From Vescimonas cirricatena (lineage in GTDB: Bacteria; Bacillota; Clostridia; Oscillospirales; Oscillospiraceae), in NCBI RefSeq assembly GCF_020687045.1, contig NZ_JAJEPW010000049.1, positions 1 through 23,482 on the forward strand: 23,482 nt of DNA. The letters run 5' to 3'. The position numbers and the translations under genes are program-made. Positions 6,300 through 14,848 of the stretch are shown here, one piece after another; position 1 is the stretch's first letter; each line of letters starts with the position of its first letter. The notes beneath the pieces are model-generated. The model made no database searches, was not told where the DNA came from, and was given only the letters and a program-made list of their open reading frames with translations.

Positions 6300-7804
6300 G
6301 CCTTATGCCCTCCAATCTGCGCATTGCGGTCTTTCGCGGTTGCGCCTTCTTCAAGATTCATCGCCTTGAGGATGGCGTTCTTTCCGTACTTCTTTTTGAT
6401 TGCAAGCGTGGCGGCTTGTATTTTCCGCTCACGTTCCAAGGCGGCGTCCTCGGCTTTCTGTTTTTCCTCTTCGGCAGCATAGTCAGTGAAAAGGTCAAGC
6501 TGGACAGCACCGTCATTTTTCTTCGGCGCGTCCGTTTCCGGCAGGACATGATTTGCTACAACATACATACGGCGGACAAGCAGATTCTTGTCCACGATCC
6601 GGTCAAACAGCTCTGACACAGCACACATTATTTTGCGGGTAGAGGATGTGTGACCGTCGAGGTTAATAGAGCCGTGCGCCTGTTTGGGAATCTCCCGACC
6701 GTAGGGGTCTTTCCCCACCGCGCCGTGATACTTTGCCCGTCGTGCAGGATCGGTCAGGTTCTCAATGTCGTAGCCAACTGTGAGAACCATCTGATCGGTG
6801 ACAAGCCCCTTGTCCACCAAGTCCAGCACAAGCAAGTCCGTCATTTCCCGGACAACCAGCTTCGCCTTCTGCGGCTCATAGGGACAGTGCAATACCTGAC
6901 CGGAACTGAGGCTGTTGGAGCTGGGACGGTATGCCTTGATCGCTTCAATGGTCGTAGGCTCCCAGCCCCACGCATGGTCGATGAGCAATTCCGCATTCTT
7001 GCCGAACAGCTTGTAAAGCAAGTCCTCGTTCCGCTCTGAACAGAGGGCAACATCGCCCATTGTGAACATCCCATTCTGCTCAAGTTTCTTGGCAATACCT
7101 CGACCCACGCGCCAGAAATCCGTGAGAGGCTGGTGCGCCCAAAGCTCACGCCGGAACTTCATTTCATCTAGTTCGGCTATTCGGACGCCATTTTTGTCGG
7201 CGGGGATGTGCTTCGCTACAATGTCCATTGCCACTTTGCAGAGAAAGAGGTTCGTGCCAATTCCTGCGGTTGCTGTGATGCCGGTTGTTTCAAGCACATC
7301 GAGGATGATCTTCATGGCGAGGTCATGTGCCGAGAGCTTGTAAGTATTCAGGTAGTCCGTCACGTCCATGAACACCTCGTCGATGGAGTAGACTACGATG
7401 TCCTCCGGCGCGATATACTTGAGGTAGACCTGATAGATGCGGGTGCTGTACTCCATGTAGTACGCCATCCGAGGCGGCGCGATGATGAAGTCAATCGCCA
7501 GAGACGGATCTGCTTGCAGCTCTGAGAAGAAGTGCGACGAGCCTTCCAGTCTGCGTCCCGGTGCGTCGTGCTGCCGTCCGGCATTTGCTTCCTTCACGCG
7601 CTGCTTGACTTCAAACAGCCGCCCGCGTCCGGAAATGCCGTAGCTTTTGAGGGAGGGCGTGACGGCAAGGCAGATGGTCTTGTCCGTCCGGCTCTCATCC
7701 GCAACGACGAGATTTGTGTCCAGAGGATCTAAGCCGCGCTCCCGGCACTCCACGGAGGCGTAGAAGGATTTCAGGTCGATTGCGATGTAAGTGTGTTGTT
7801 TCAC
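6296..7804 (-). CDS. Y-family (UvrX/UmuC-type) translesion DNA polymerase
   Basis: Encodes 502 residues from a GTG with GGAGG eight bases upstream. The catalytic palm carries D10 in AIDLKSFYASVE and the S-I-D142-E143 pair (VYSIDEVFMD), so the active site looks intact. A helix-hairpin-helix follows (FWRVGRGIAKKLEQNGM), then the little-finger domain and a charged C-terminal tail after about residue 430. Such enzymes copy damaged templates with low fidelity. The coupled yolD partner is downstream. No LexA-type GAAC-N4-GTTC box is visible immediately upstream; the gene follows another cistron by 22 bases, so it is probably part of the long leftward operon. Confidence 0.94.
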   Translation of the reverse strand: MKQHTYIAIDLKSFYASVECRERGLDPLDTNLVVADESRTDKTICLAVTPSLKSYGISGRGRLFEVKQRVKEANAGRQHDAPGRRLEGSSHFFSELQADPSLAIDFIIAPPRMAYYMEYSTRIYQVYLKYIAPEDIVVYSIDEVFMDVTDYLNTYKLSAHDLAMKIILDVLETTGITATAGIGTNLFLCKVAMDIVAKHIPADKNGVRIAELDEMKFRRELWAHQPLTDFWRVGRGIAKKLEQNGMFTMGDVALCSERNEDLLYKLFGKNAELLIDHAWGWEPTTIEAIKAYRPSSNSLSSGQVLHCPYEPQKAKLVVREMTDLLVLDLVDKGLVTDQMVLTVGYDIENLTDPARRAKYHGAVGKDPYGREIPKQAHGSINLDGHTSSTRKIMCAVSELFDRIVDKNLLVRRMYVVANHVLPETDAPKKNDGAVQLDLFTDYAAEEEKQKAEDAALERERKIQAATLAIKKKYGKNAILKAMNLEEGATAKDRNAQIGGHKA

Positions 7805-7826
7805 CTTCTTTGCCTCCGCTTTCTTC

Positions 7827-9359
7827 TTAGATCAGCCCTAATGACATTTCATTGGAGCTTTTAATGTTGAATACGATACGCCATTCAATATCACCCTCCA
7901 CCGGCTCAAAGTGTAGAGAGGAACAAACTGCATGAAGTTTTTCTTTTGAGCTGTCTCCACACACGATTGCGATTGGACCGTCCGCTCCGCCGATAATGCC
8001 GATACAAGCAATATCGTTTCGTGCCTCTGGTGCATAGCGGTCAGAGCATGGCGCAATTTCCAAAGGCTTGTCCCCCTCAGCGCAATCACAGATCGTAACA
8101 TCGCTGTCAGGTTCAGGAGAAAGTGTATAGCTCATAGCAGTAAAATGCGTAGGATAAAACCAGCGGTCAGAACCGTAACGCTTTTCGGAAATTGTCTGCT
8201 GCTCTAATTCCTGTACAGTCAATGTGTATTTTTTTCCACTGACCGGATGGAGGAAAGAAAACGAATCACCGGGAGCGTGTGCCTTGAAATGTGGTCCCGG
8301 GACACGACACGACTGCTGCTCCATTGTAAGGGAGAGGGCTTTTATTTCAGGACGGCGTTTGCTTGTCCACGGAAAAGCTGCCCGAAAAATCATCCATCCA
8401 TAGGATGTATCCAAATCATAGTGTTCCAATGCCCACTTTGCTTCCGCTTCATTGATCACCCCGTCTGGCAAACATGGATTAAAGACCACGGAACAGCCGT
8501 GGGAGGTCAGCATTGTTTTCCCGTTCAATTCCAAACGAGGAATAAAGTCAAGGCAAAGTGGATTGTCTAAATCTATCTGCATTTGCTGCTCCTGCGTGAA
8601 GTATTCGCAGGAGTCGTTTTCGGGGTGTAAATCCCATTTAGTTATGAACTTGCGAATGTCTTCTTCCGGGGTACGCATACAAAAGTCCATGACGAGTCCC
8701 TTGCTGCAAGAATACGCCGCAGGAATAACCCAATGATGCCTCGCCCAGTCAAATTGCTTATTCAACCGGATTTCCGTTCCGGCATGGTCTTTTCCCGAAT
8801 GTCCCCAGAAGTTTCCCTCAAAGTAGACCTTCCACTCAGGCATGGTCGGTTCTGCTTCTGGGTTCATATCAACATCATAATAGTCCTCGGTGTACTTGAT
8901 CTTACTATAATCAAAAGATGCTTGCAGCTTTTTGATGTATACCCACGGCTGTTCCATAGGCGTCAATTTCATTTTCTCAGCAAGCTCTGATAGCGTTCTT
9001 TGCTGATCCTGCGTTGGAGGGTTGTCCTGCAAAAAGGCTTCAAACTGGGCTTTATCCCACATCCACGCCTGTTCCAGCGCTGCCGAATCACTGCAAGCAA
9101 GGAGCAACCTCAGAAAGTCTTCAAAATCGTTTGCCAGCGGATGAACAAAATCCGGAGCCGAGTTCATGGGACTGACGGAAAATACCATACCGCCAAAGTC
9201 TCGAACAAAGCAGAAGTGGATGCCGTCCACACCCGCCCAGCCAAAAATAGATGCACCTTTTGGCGTGCAAAAGTATGGGTTGTTATCTTCACGACGCTCC
9301 ACCCCTACGGGCGAAAGGTCAATACCACTTCGCAAAAATTTCTGAAACACTTTATCCAT
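7827..9359 (-). CDS. Large uncharacterised protein with a GGADGP motif
   Basis: Encodes 510 residues with no signal peptide or membrane span and many W/F residues; I do not recognise the whole protein. The N-terminus (about 1-115, with RDFGGMVFSVSP and an acidic helical segment) faintly resembles SMI1/KNR4 (SUKH) proteins. The middle contains a conserved-looking region rich in aromatic residues (WKVYFEGNFWGHSG). Near the C-terminus IGIIGGADGP (from about residue 453) matches the GGADGP(T) signature best known from the beta subunit of sodium-pumping decarboxylases, but none of the membrane helices of that subunit is present. It lies 5 bases from the macro-domain gene, arguing for a joint function. 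Confidence 0.7.
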   Translation of the reverse strand: MDKVFQKFLRSGIDLSPVGVERREDNNPYFCTPKGASIFGWAGVDGIHFCFVRDFGGMVFSVSPMNSAPDFVHPLANDFEDFLRLLLACSDSAALEQAWMWDKAQFEAFLQDNPPTQDQQRTLSELAEKMKLTPMEQPWVYIKKLQASFDYSKIKYTEDYYDVDMNPEAEPTMPEWKVYFEGNFWGHSGKDHAGTEIRLNKQFDWARHHWVIPAAYSCSKGLVMDFCMRTPEEDIRKFITKWDLHPENDSCEYFTQEQQMQIDLDNPLCLDFIPRLELNGKTMLTSHGCSVVFNPCLPDGVINEAEAKWALEHYDLDTSYGWMIFRAAFPWTSKRRPEIKALSLTMEQQSCRVPGPHFKAHAPGDSFSFLHPVSGKKYTLTVQELEQQTISEKRYGSDRWFYPTHFTAMSYTLSPEPDSDVTICDCAEGDKPLEIAPCSDRYAPEARNDIACIGIIGGADGPIAIVCGDSSKEKLHAVCSSLHFEPVEGDIEWRIVFNIKSSNEMSLGLI

Positions 9360-9364
9360 AGACC

Positions 9365-10408
9365 TTATGCTCCTATTAAACTTTGGTCGAAGGCAAACAG
9401 AGCCTCGTTGATCTCAAAGACATTATAGTTCCCATGCTCCACGAAATACTCCACGATGATGTCAAACTTGTTGGAGTGGGAGAGCGCAAAGCCAGCCTTC
9501 ATGAGCATATCCTTCATTTCAACAAGCGGCAGCTCAAGGGCAATGGCAAACGCAATGACCGTGGGCTTGGAAGGCTTATAAGACTTGTCCGAGCGGATCT
9601 TCGAGAAGAGCTTCCGGTCAATATTCGCCTTCTTATAGCACTGCGCGTCCGTCATGCCGCGCTCATCAATCTTTCGCAGAAGCATCTCGGAAAAACTCTC
9701 GTCGATCTGTCCCAGCGCGTCATCAAGGGTTGCCGCCTTTTTGGGGGCAGCCGCCGCAGAGACGGGAGGCATGAGCTGTTCGATTGCCTCTTCACAAACG
9801 GATGCCTCGCAAGGCATGGGTTCTTCCATCCGGAAGGCGTTCATCCTGCGCAGCCGCTCGGAACGACTATCGGTATGTTCGTCCACATAGCGGTCATCTA
9901 TGTATGAAGCAATGTCGGCAAACAGCTTGCCGCTGATCTGATAGGCTTTGCGGTCGAAAATGACGATGTACACCGTCATTTCGTTTTCAAGAAGGAAACT
10001 GCTAATGGTGTCAATCGCCACTTTGAGAGCCTGATCCTTCGGATAGCCGAAAATGCCGGAGGAAATCAGCGGGAACGCAACCGACTCGCATCCGTATTTC
10101 TTCGCCAGCATAAGCGAAGTCTGATAGCAGGAGATCAGCAGTTCGCGCTCACCATGCCGCCCGTCATACCAGCGCGGACCGACAGCATGAATGACATATT
10201 TGCAGGGCAGCTTGTAGCCTTTCGTGATTTTTGCGCTCCCGGTTTTGCAGCCGTGGAGCGTTTCACATTCCGCCAGCAGTTCCGGTCCTGCAGCACGATG
10301 AATGCAGCCGTCCACACCGCCGCCACCCAGCAGCGACTCGTTGGCAGCGTTGACGATGGCGTCCACCTTCATTTTTGTGATGTCATTCCTGACAATTTGA
10401 AGCGGCAT
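9365..10408 (-). CDS. Macro-domain (ADP-ribose-binding/hydrolase) protein with a C-terminal HTH-like domain
   Basis: Encodes 347 residues; GGAGG lies eight bases before the ATG. Residues about 1-170 form a macro domain of the YmdB/TARG-like class, with the NAAN motif, the GGGGVDGCIHRAAG loop and the PLISSGIFGYPK phosphate-binding loop. Such domains bind or hydrolyse ADP-ribose on proteins or O-acetyl-ADP-ribose. A linker (about 195-235) leads to an all-helical C-terminus (MTDAQCYKKANIDRKLFSKI and following helices) that looks like an XRE-type DNA-binding domain. The gene may couple ADP-ribose sensing to regulation or substrate targeting. No ADP-ribosyltransferase gene is recognisable nearby. 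Confidence 0.88.
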   Translation of the reverse strand: MPLQIVRNDITKMKVDAIVNAANESLLGGGGVDGCIHRAAGPELLAECETLHGCKTGSAKITKGYKLPCKYVIHAVGPRWYDGRHGERELLISCYQTSLMLAKKYGCESVAFPLISSGIFGYPKDQALKVAIDTISSFLLENEMTVYIVIFDRKAYQISGKLFADIASYIDDRYVDEHTDSRSERLRRMNAFRMEEPMPCEASVCEEAIEQLMPPVSAAAAPKKAATLDDALGQIDESFSEMLLRKIDERGMTDAQCYKKANIDRKLFSKIRSDKSYKPSKPTVIAFAIALELPLVEMKDMLMKAGFALSHSNKFDIIVEYFVEHGNYNVFEINEALFAFDQSLIGA

Positions 10409-10427
10409 TATTCTATCCTCCGTCCTA

Positions 10428-10637
10428 TCAAAGCGGCATCGGTGTCCGGGCGATCAGAATGACCGCCAGAATCGCGCCCACAAATGCCGCTACCCCTACG
10501 ACTGCCAACACCTTTTTGTCGAGCTTCTTCTTCGCTGCCTTGCCAATCAGAGCAGTGCAAGCCATGCAGACAGCCGCAGCAACAAGCGCAATGCCCAGCG
10601 TTTCCCATAGCCAAGAAAGTTCATGTAGGATTTTCAT
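10428..10637 (-). CDS. Small two-helix membrane protein
   Basis: Encodes 69 residues: one hydrophobic helix at about 10-32 (LWETLGIALVAAAVCMACTALIG), a basic loop (KAAKKKLDKK), and a second at about 43-65. The AGGAG site is 11 bases from the ATG. It is not a lipoprotein. It sits between another membrane protein and the macro-domain gene in the same orientation. Function unknown; small two-span proteins in such arrays can be phage-holin-like or toxin-like, but nothing here decides that. Confidence 0.7.
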   Translation of the reverse strand: MKILHELSWLWETLGIALVAAAVCMACTALIGKAAKKKLDKKVLAVVGVAAFVGAILAVILIARTPMPL

Positions 10638-10674
10638 GCGTTCATCATCTCCTGTTCGTTAAACTGGAAGTTGT

Positions 10675-11331
10675 TTATCCAAAATGAAATGGAATAACCA
10701 TATCAAGTAAAACTGCAAGAACTATACTAATCGTTCCCATTAGCGCAGAACTCCTCAATGTGTCTCTCCTCAAAACAATAAGTCCAATAATAAAGACTAT
10801 CACTTCCAAAACAGATTTTGCATTAAAATACCAGCATCCATATACAAAGCACATATTGAACAATACTGCCAAAATCAGCGCTGATAGTATAAATGCCAGT
10901 TTGCTTTTCCCCTTTGCATACCAACAGACAAAAGCCAATAATGGAGAAACAGCTGTAAATCCAAACCAAATCATCGCATAACTTCTTGGGAAAAATCCTG
11001 CAATATAGTTTGAATACAAATAGTAGCTTGCAACCATACCAACAAAGAATACAAAAACATTGATGCTTGCTCTTATTGCAGAATTGCTATAAATAGAAAT
11101 ACACAGTGCAATCAATATCCAGATTGCAAAACGCCCAAGAAAATTACCAATATCTAAGACTCCATTTATTGCCATAAGCACACCTGGAAGTTCAGTTTGA
11201 CGAAAATCCAGATATTTTGAGAAAGTTCCCAAAGCTATTCCGAGAAACAATATCGCTATGGTATTTATAAGTTTTCTATTATTGGATATTGGATTTTCTG
11301 CATTCCTTATATCATTCAAAAAATTTATCAT
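10675..11331 (-). CDS. Six- to seven-span integral membrane protein, AT-rich gene
   Basis: I choose ATG 11331, six bases after GAGG; an in-frame GTG at 11343 overlaps that site. About 218 residues with a short cytoplasmic N-terminus and roughly six or seven hydrophobic helices. The family is not recognised. Base composition is visibly more AT-rich than the flanking genes and codon use differs (many ATA, TTT and AAA codons), suggesting separate acquisition. No substrate can be inferred. Confidence 0.75.
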   Translation of the reverse strand: MINFLNDIRNAENPISNNRKLINTIAILFLGIALGTFSKYLDFRQTELPGVLMAINGVLDIGNFLGRFAIWILIALCISIYSNSAIRASINVFVFFVGMVASYYLYSNYIAGFFPRSYAMIWFGFTAVSPLLAFVCWYAKGKSKLAFILSALILAVLFNMCFVYGCWYFNAKSVLEVIVFIIGLIVLRRDTLRSSALMGTISIVLAVLLDMVIPFHFG

Positions 11332-11364
11332 AATTATCCTCACAAATTCCGATTTGTCTGCCCC

Positions 11365-11844
11365 TTAAAGTCCAAGTCCTTCAACCCACGCCGCAAGCTC
11401 CTGATGCCCGACGCAGCCCTTGAAAGCCTTGCCGTCCATCAGCTTTGCGCCTTTGCAGCTCGGCGCAAGGCGTTCGTTCGTCTTGCCAATGTCGCTTCCT
11501 CCGGAGGTTGCAAACGGGATGATCGTCTTGCCGGTCATATCATAGCTCTCAAGGAACGTATTGATAATCGTCGGCGCAACGTACCACCAGATCGGGAAGC
11601 CCACAAAAATTGTGTCGTAGTCCTTCATGTTGTCCCGCTTTATGGCAATCTCTGGACGGGAAGCAGGATCGTTCATCTCAATCGTGCTGCGGGCTTTCTT
11701 GTCCATCCAGTTCAGATCGGCTTCCGTATAAGGCACCTTCGGCTCAATCTCAAAGATGTCCGCGCCGATTGCCTCTGCCAGCGTCTCGGCAACCTTTGCG
11801 GTCACGCCGGACGCAGAAAAATATGCTACAAGTTTCTTGCTCAT
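11365..11844 (-). CDS. Flavodoxin-family protein
   Basis: Encodes 159 residues; AAAGGA lies nine bases before the ATG, within the last codons of the upstream gene. The N-terminal FMN phosphate loop (LVAYFSASGVTAKVAETLAE), the GFPIWWYVAP segment stacking on the flavin, and ATSGGSDIG are typical of short-chain flavodoxin-like proteins with FMN as cofactor. It probably acts as a cytosolic electron carrier or a quinone/disulfide-type reductase. The loop has SASGVTAK instead of the more common SxTGNT, a variation seen in this subfamily. Confidence 0.92.
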   Translation of the reverse strand: MSKKLVAYFSASGVTAKVAETLAEAIGADIFEIEPKVPYTEADLNWMDKKARSTIEMNDPASRPEIAIKRDNMKDYDTIFVGFPIWWYVAPTIINTFLESYDMTGKTIIPFATSGGSDIGKTNERLAPSCKGAKLMDGKAFKGCVGHQELAAWVEGLGL

Positions 11845-11850
11845 GGTGTT

Positions 11851-12537
11851 TTATCCTTTCAATATCTTCGTAAGCTGCTGTACAGACGCACCCGGCAGGA
11901 TGGAGGAAAGATGCTGCATCATGCGCTCTTTGGATTCCTGCGGGTCTCGCTGATATGCAGATGTGATAAGGTCGTACCCGAAAAGTTCTTCCGGCGTCGC
12001 ATACTCTGCGACACCCCAGCCATAAGGTCTTCCATATCTGTCCTGCATATAGACGAAATCCGCGATGCAGACATAGCTCTGCATTTGCAGCCGCGTGATG
12101 CACGTCTCAAAACCGGTGTTGCCGCCCTTGCGGTAGTTCAGAGCTTCTTTCAGCCGTTTGGAAAGCATCCTGCCTTCACCGGCTATGGCTTCATAAAGCT
12201 CTTTGTCCTTGTAGGACGCCAAGCCGTCATCCCAACGGGCGTCAAAGTCATAGCCGTCACGCCGGAAGTTCGCAAAGTCCGGAATCCACTCCCGGCTCAC
12301 AAATCCAGCCTTCTTGTTGAAAAGTTTGCCGTAAAGACATTTGCCGCTCCGCGCAGCCGGTCCTTTCCATTCCCGCGGACCATCTACATCATCCGCAAAC
12401 CATAACTCAGGTGGGCAAAGTTCCTCGATGGAGAAGCCGTGAATCTCGTTCCGAAAGAAGGGCAGAAAGCCGTGTTGTTCGACGGCTGCAATCAAACCAT
12501 CTGCACTATGTAGTTGTCTGGCATATCTCTTTGACAT
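11851..12537 (-). CDS. AlkZ-related protein (putative DNA-glycosylase-fold)
   Basis: Encodes 228 residues, starting in a TAATG overlap with the preceding cistron. It matches in overall character the conserved clostridial proteins annotated as AlkZ-related (opening MSKRYARQLHSADGLIAAVE, then PPELWFADDVDGPREWKGP and ITRLQMQSYVCIADFVYM). AlkZ proteins are HTH_42 glycosylases that remove alkylated or crosslinked bases; however, I cannot identify a QxQ/QxD catalytic pair, so enzymatic activity is uncertain. The genes may form part of a stress-response cassette with Pol Y. Confidence 0.6.
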   Translation of the reverse strand: MSKRYARQLHSADGLIAAVEQHGFLPFFRNEIHGFSIEELCPPELWFADDVDGPREWKGPAARSGKCLYGKLFNKKAGFVSREWIPDFANFRRDGYDFDARWDDGLASYKDKELYEAIAGEGRMLSKRLKEALNYRKGGNTGFETCITRLQMQSYVCIADFVYMQDRYGRPYGWGVAEYATPEELFGYDLITSAYQRDPQESKERMMQHLSSILPGASVQQLTKILKG

Positions 12538-12842
12538 TACTCCGCCTCTTCAATCACGCCATAATCAATCAGGATATTCTTCTCCGCATACTGCGGGTAA
12601 ACAACACCCATCATCTCATACTGATAACGTCTTACGCGGCGATGCTCCTGAACCGGCTCCGGTGCATACGCAGCGGTTTCGCAGTGCGCATACTCCGGCA
12701 TTTCCGCAAGATCATCCCGAACAGCACGGATAAGCGCGTCTGCCACATCATCAATGTTCTTGCCGGTCTCCACGGCAACCAGTTCGTGCTTCTGGACTGC
12801 CTTGTCCAGATTACCGGGGGAGCGAAACAGCTTATATTTCAT
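12537..12842 (-). CDS. Conserved-looking small protein of unknown function
   Basis: Encodes 101 residues, acidic, soluble, no recognised domain. A plausible AAAGGA site precedes the ATG by 11 bases. The stop overlaps the start of the AlkZ-related gene (TAATG), which argues strongly for a real, co-expressed gene. The second half is rich in tyrosine and glutamate (VRRYQYEMMGVVYPQYAEK). Function unknown. Confidence 0.7.
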   Translation of the reverse strand: MKYKLFRSPGNLDKAVQKHELVAVETGKNIDDVADALIRAVRDDLAEMPEYAHCETAAYAPEPVQEHRRVRRYQYEMMGVVYPQYAEKNILIDYGVIEEAE

Positions 12843-12875
12843 ATCGTTGCCCGTCCTTTCTCTCTTTCGGTCTGC

Positions 12876-13700
12876 CTATTCTTCCTGAAATCTGTTCTTT
12901 AGGGACGCAATCATCGCTTGTGCGGCAATGCTCAGATACAAAACTCCAATTTCATAGATAAAGTCGCGGTCGATTACGATAAAGTATTCTCTAACGTGTG
13001 TAAAAACCAGTTCCATCAAGTCCCTGTACAGTGGATCATCAAAGGGCTTGAACCGCGTAAACTTGCTTTTGGCAGCGTCCCATGTCATAGACGCTTCGCC
13101 CTCAGCACTGGTCATTGCCTCACAGAGAATCATGCTGACACCCATTTTTCCGTTGCCGGTCAGGAGTTCTCCTTCGTAATAGCTGAGTAGGTCTTTCTTG
13201 CGTCGAATCGGAATTACATCGCAGTTGTCATCCAGCTCAAATGCAATCAGCTCCGCAATCAGTTCCCGCCAGACTGCATAACCGGCGTTAATGGTTCCGT
13301 CCTCTTCGCGGCTTATGGTATCGTCCATGCAGTATCGCTCAAAGAAATTATCTCCGTCAATCTCGTTGCGGGTGCAGAAGATATGCGCCAGCTCATGCAG
13401 AAGAATGTGTTTCAACTCTGCCGGATGACGCGCTATGTCTGTGCGCAGAAGGATTCCGTCCGCGCCGTCTCCTGTGCCGACGAATGCAGAGGCGTGAAAG
13501 TCAAAATAGCCGTCCTCTGTATATCGGTCTTCCAGCCGGTCAGGGAAATACTGCTTGCAGAACTGCTCAAAGACTTCCTGCTGGTTTTCCGTCTGAAAGC
13601 AGCACAGCACAAGGTTGTCCTCGCTGAACTCTGCCCCCAAGCGTTCGTTAAAGATGGAAGCGGCATAGAAAAGGGCTTCTTTATAGTCGTTATCGTTCAT
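12876..13700 (-). CDS. HEXXH zinc metalloprotein (peptidase-like)
   Basis: Encodes 274 residues with a single HELAH motif (H102-E103-L-A-H106) followed by a glutamate-rich helix (WRELIAELIAFELD, about 150-163) that could supply the third zinc ligand, as in gluzincin/ImmA-like peptidases. There is no signal peptide, so it acts in the cytoplasm. The rest has no recognisable domain. It lies directly downstream of immA (25 bases), and is the third HEXXH protein within 3.1 kb. It may be a distant ImmA-like or SprT-like protease; the substrate is unknown. Confidence 0.75.
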   Translation of the reverse strand: MNDNDYKEALFYAASIFNERLGAEFSEDNLVLCCFQTENQQEVFEQFCKQYFPDRLEDRYTEDGYFDFHASAFVGTGDGADGILLRTDIARHPAELKHILLHELAHIFCTRNEIDGDNFFERYCMDDTISREEDGTINAGYAVWRELIAELIAFELDDNCDVIPIRRKKDLLSYYEGELLTGNGKMGVSMILCEAMTSAEGEASMTWDAAKSKFTRFKPFDDPLYRDLMELVFTHVREYFIVIDRDFIYEIGVLYLSIAAQAMIASLKNRFQEE

Positions 13701-13724
13701 CTAATTACTATCCTTCATCCTCAT

Positions 13725-14261
13725 TCAACCCTCCGGTCTGACATTTTTCAGGAAGTCAGAGTGCGGTACATAAGGCAAGTTGAGCTGCCAGCCCATGCGG
13801 TTCAGCTCGTTGAGCTTGATCAGCATCAGGTTGATGTTTGTTCCCATTGCAGCCGAGAGCTGCACCACATCGTAGTCCTGCTTCATCAGGTCAATCAGCT
13901 CATCATCGTCAATGATCATGTGTGAGGCAAACGCATTCGCCTCATATTCGTGTTTTGTGCGCATATCGAACAGCACGAACTCCGGGAGCGGTTCGTTTCC
14001 TTTGGCAAGATCACGGTGAAAGGTATCATGCCCGATCTCGTGACCGCAAACCATTTGCATGATCAGATACTCCATGTTGGAGTTCAGAAGAATATGCCGC
14101 TCTTTATGGCGGTAGGTGTACATTCCGAGCAGATCGTTCAGATTGTCAAGAAAATGGAGATGAATGCCCAGCTCACGGGCAATCTTCAAGGTATCTCTTG
14201 TTCCACAGCTTTTGACAATGCTGTTCGCCTTTTTGTATATTTCCTCGGAGCGAATTATCAC
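13725..14261 (-). CDS. immA: ImmA/IrrE-family metallopeptidase
   Basis: Encodes 178 residues from a GTG. The zinc site H74-E75-I-G-H78 (CGHEIGHDTFH) plus the downstream KHEYEANAFASHMI segment supplying the glutamate ligand are diagnostic of the ImmA/IrrE family. In ICEBs1 of Bacillus subtilis, ImmA cleaves the repressor ImmR to induce the element; the adjacent upstream XRE gene here fits the same pairing. It is transcribed with that gene from the promoter at 14869-14897. I assign the symbol by context and motif. Confidence 0.9.
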   Translation of the reverse strand: MIIRSEEIYKKANSIVKSCGTRDTLKIARELGIHLHFLDNLNDLLGMYTYRHKERHILLNSNMEYLIMQMVCGHEIGHDTFHRDLAKGNEPLPEFVLFDMRTKHEYEANAFASHMIIDDDELIDLMKQDYDVVQLSAAMGTNINLMLIKLNELNRMGWQLNLPYVPHSDFLKNVRPEG

Positions 14262-14329
14262 GGGACCTTCACCCCTTTCATGTTGAAAACAGTCAAAGTA
14301 AATCCGTCAAGAAACCGAGACGCAGACAG

Positions 14330-14758
14330 TTATTCCTCTGCGTCCGTACCGGTCTTCTTGTATTTCTTCGGCGTGTATTTCTCAACATTCCGGGCTTTGG
14401 ATTCCCAATATATATCCTGCAACGCCTTCATCACCGCATCCTTGTCCTGCTCAGACAGCGTACCGCCCGCAAACAAGCCGGACATCCCTTCAATCAGGTC
14501 CTTTGCCTGTTTCATGCCACGGGAGCCGTACTGCTCGGATGCCTGAACCACAAACTCTTCGTCCTCGGTCAACAGATAGTTCACATCCACCTTGAAGTAT
14601 TCCGCGATTTTTCTGTAAGCGTCCTTGGTACGGGGAAAGGAAATGCCGTTCTCGTACCGGGTAATCATACGCCTGTTGATCCCCAGTGCATCGGCTACTT
14701 CCTGCTGGGTCAGCTTCCGCTTCTCCCGTTCAGCCTTGAATTTCTCTCCAAACGTCAT
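14330..14758 (-). CDS. immR: XRE-family repressor (ImmR-like)
   Basis: Encodes 142 residues from ATG 14758 (AGGAG 11 bases upstream; an in-frame GTG at 14770 overlaps that site). The N-terminal HTH (about 5-60: FGEKFKAEREKRKLTQQEVADALG, then NRRMITRYENGISFPR) is classical Cro/CI type; the C-terminal part, with a lysine-rich tail, is likely for dimerisation and cleavage. It stands upstream of immA and beside a control region with repeated operators, so it is the probable master repressor of the element. Confidence 0.9.
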   Translation of the reverse strand: MTFGEKFKAEREKRKLTQQEVADALGINRRMITRYENGISFPRTKDAYRKIAEYFKVDVNYLLTEDEEFVVQASEQYGSRGMKQAKDLIEGMSGLFAGGTLSEQDKDAVMKALQDIYWESKARNVEKYTPKKYKKTGTDAEE

Positions 14759-14813
14759 TTTGGTAATCACTCCTGTTCACAAAAAGTTTGCGACATCAAA
14801 TTGCGCAAGTCTA

Positions 14814-14842
14814 TTGACAAAGGCACTTGAAGTGCGTATAAT
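14814..14842 (+). promoter_or_regulatory. Strong rightward sigma-A promoter with palindromic operator in the spacer
   Basis: TTGACA (14814-14819), exactly 17 bases, TATAAT (14837-14842): a perfect consensus. The spacer contains GCACTTGAAGTGC (14823-14835), a perfect 6+1+6 palindrome likely bound by a repressor. It drives the rightward operon from 15013 on; the start is predicted near 14849. Confidence 0.85.
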
Positions 14843-14848
14843 AATGAC

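Noticed and set aside
10408..10614. 68-codon cysteine-rich minus-strand frame overlapping the small membrane protein
   Set aside because: It is a +1 shadow of the 69-residue two-helix protein, which has the ribosome-binding site and credible membrane segments.
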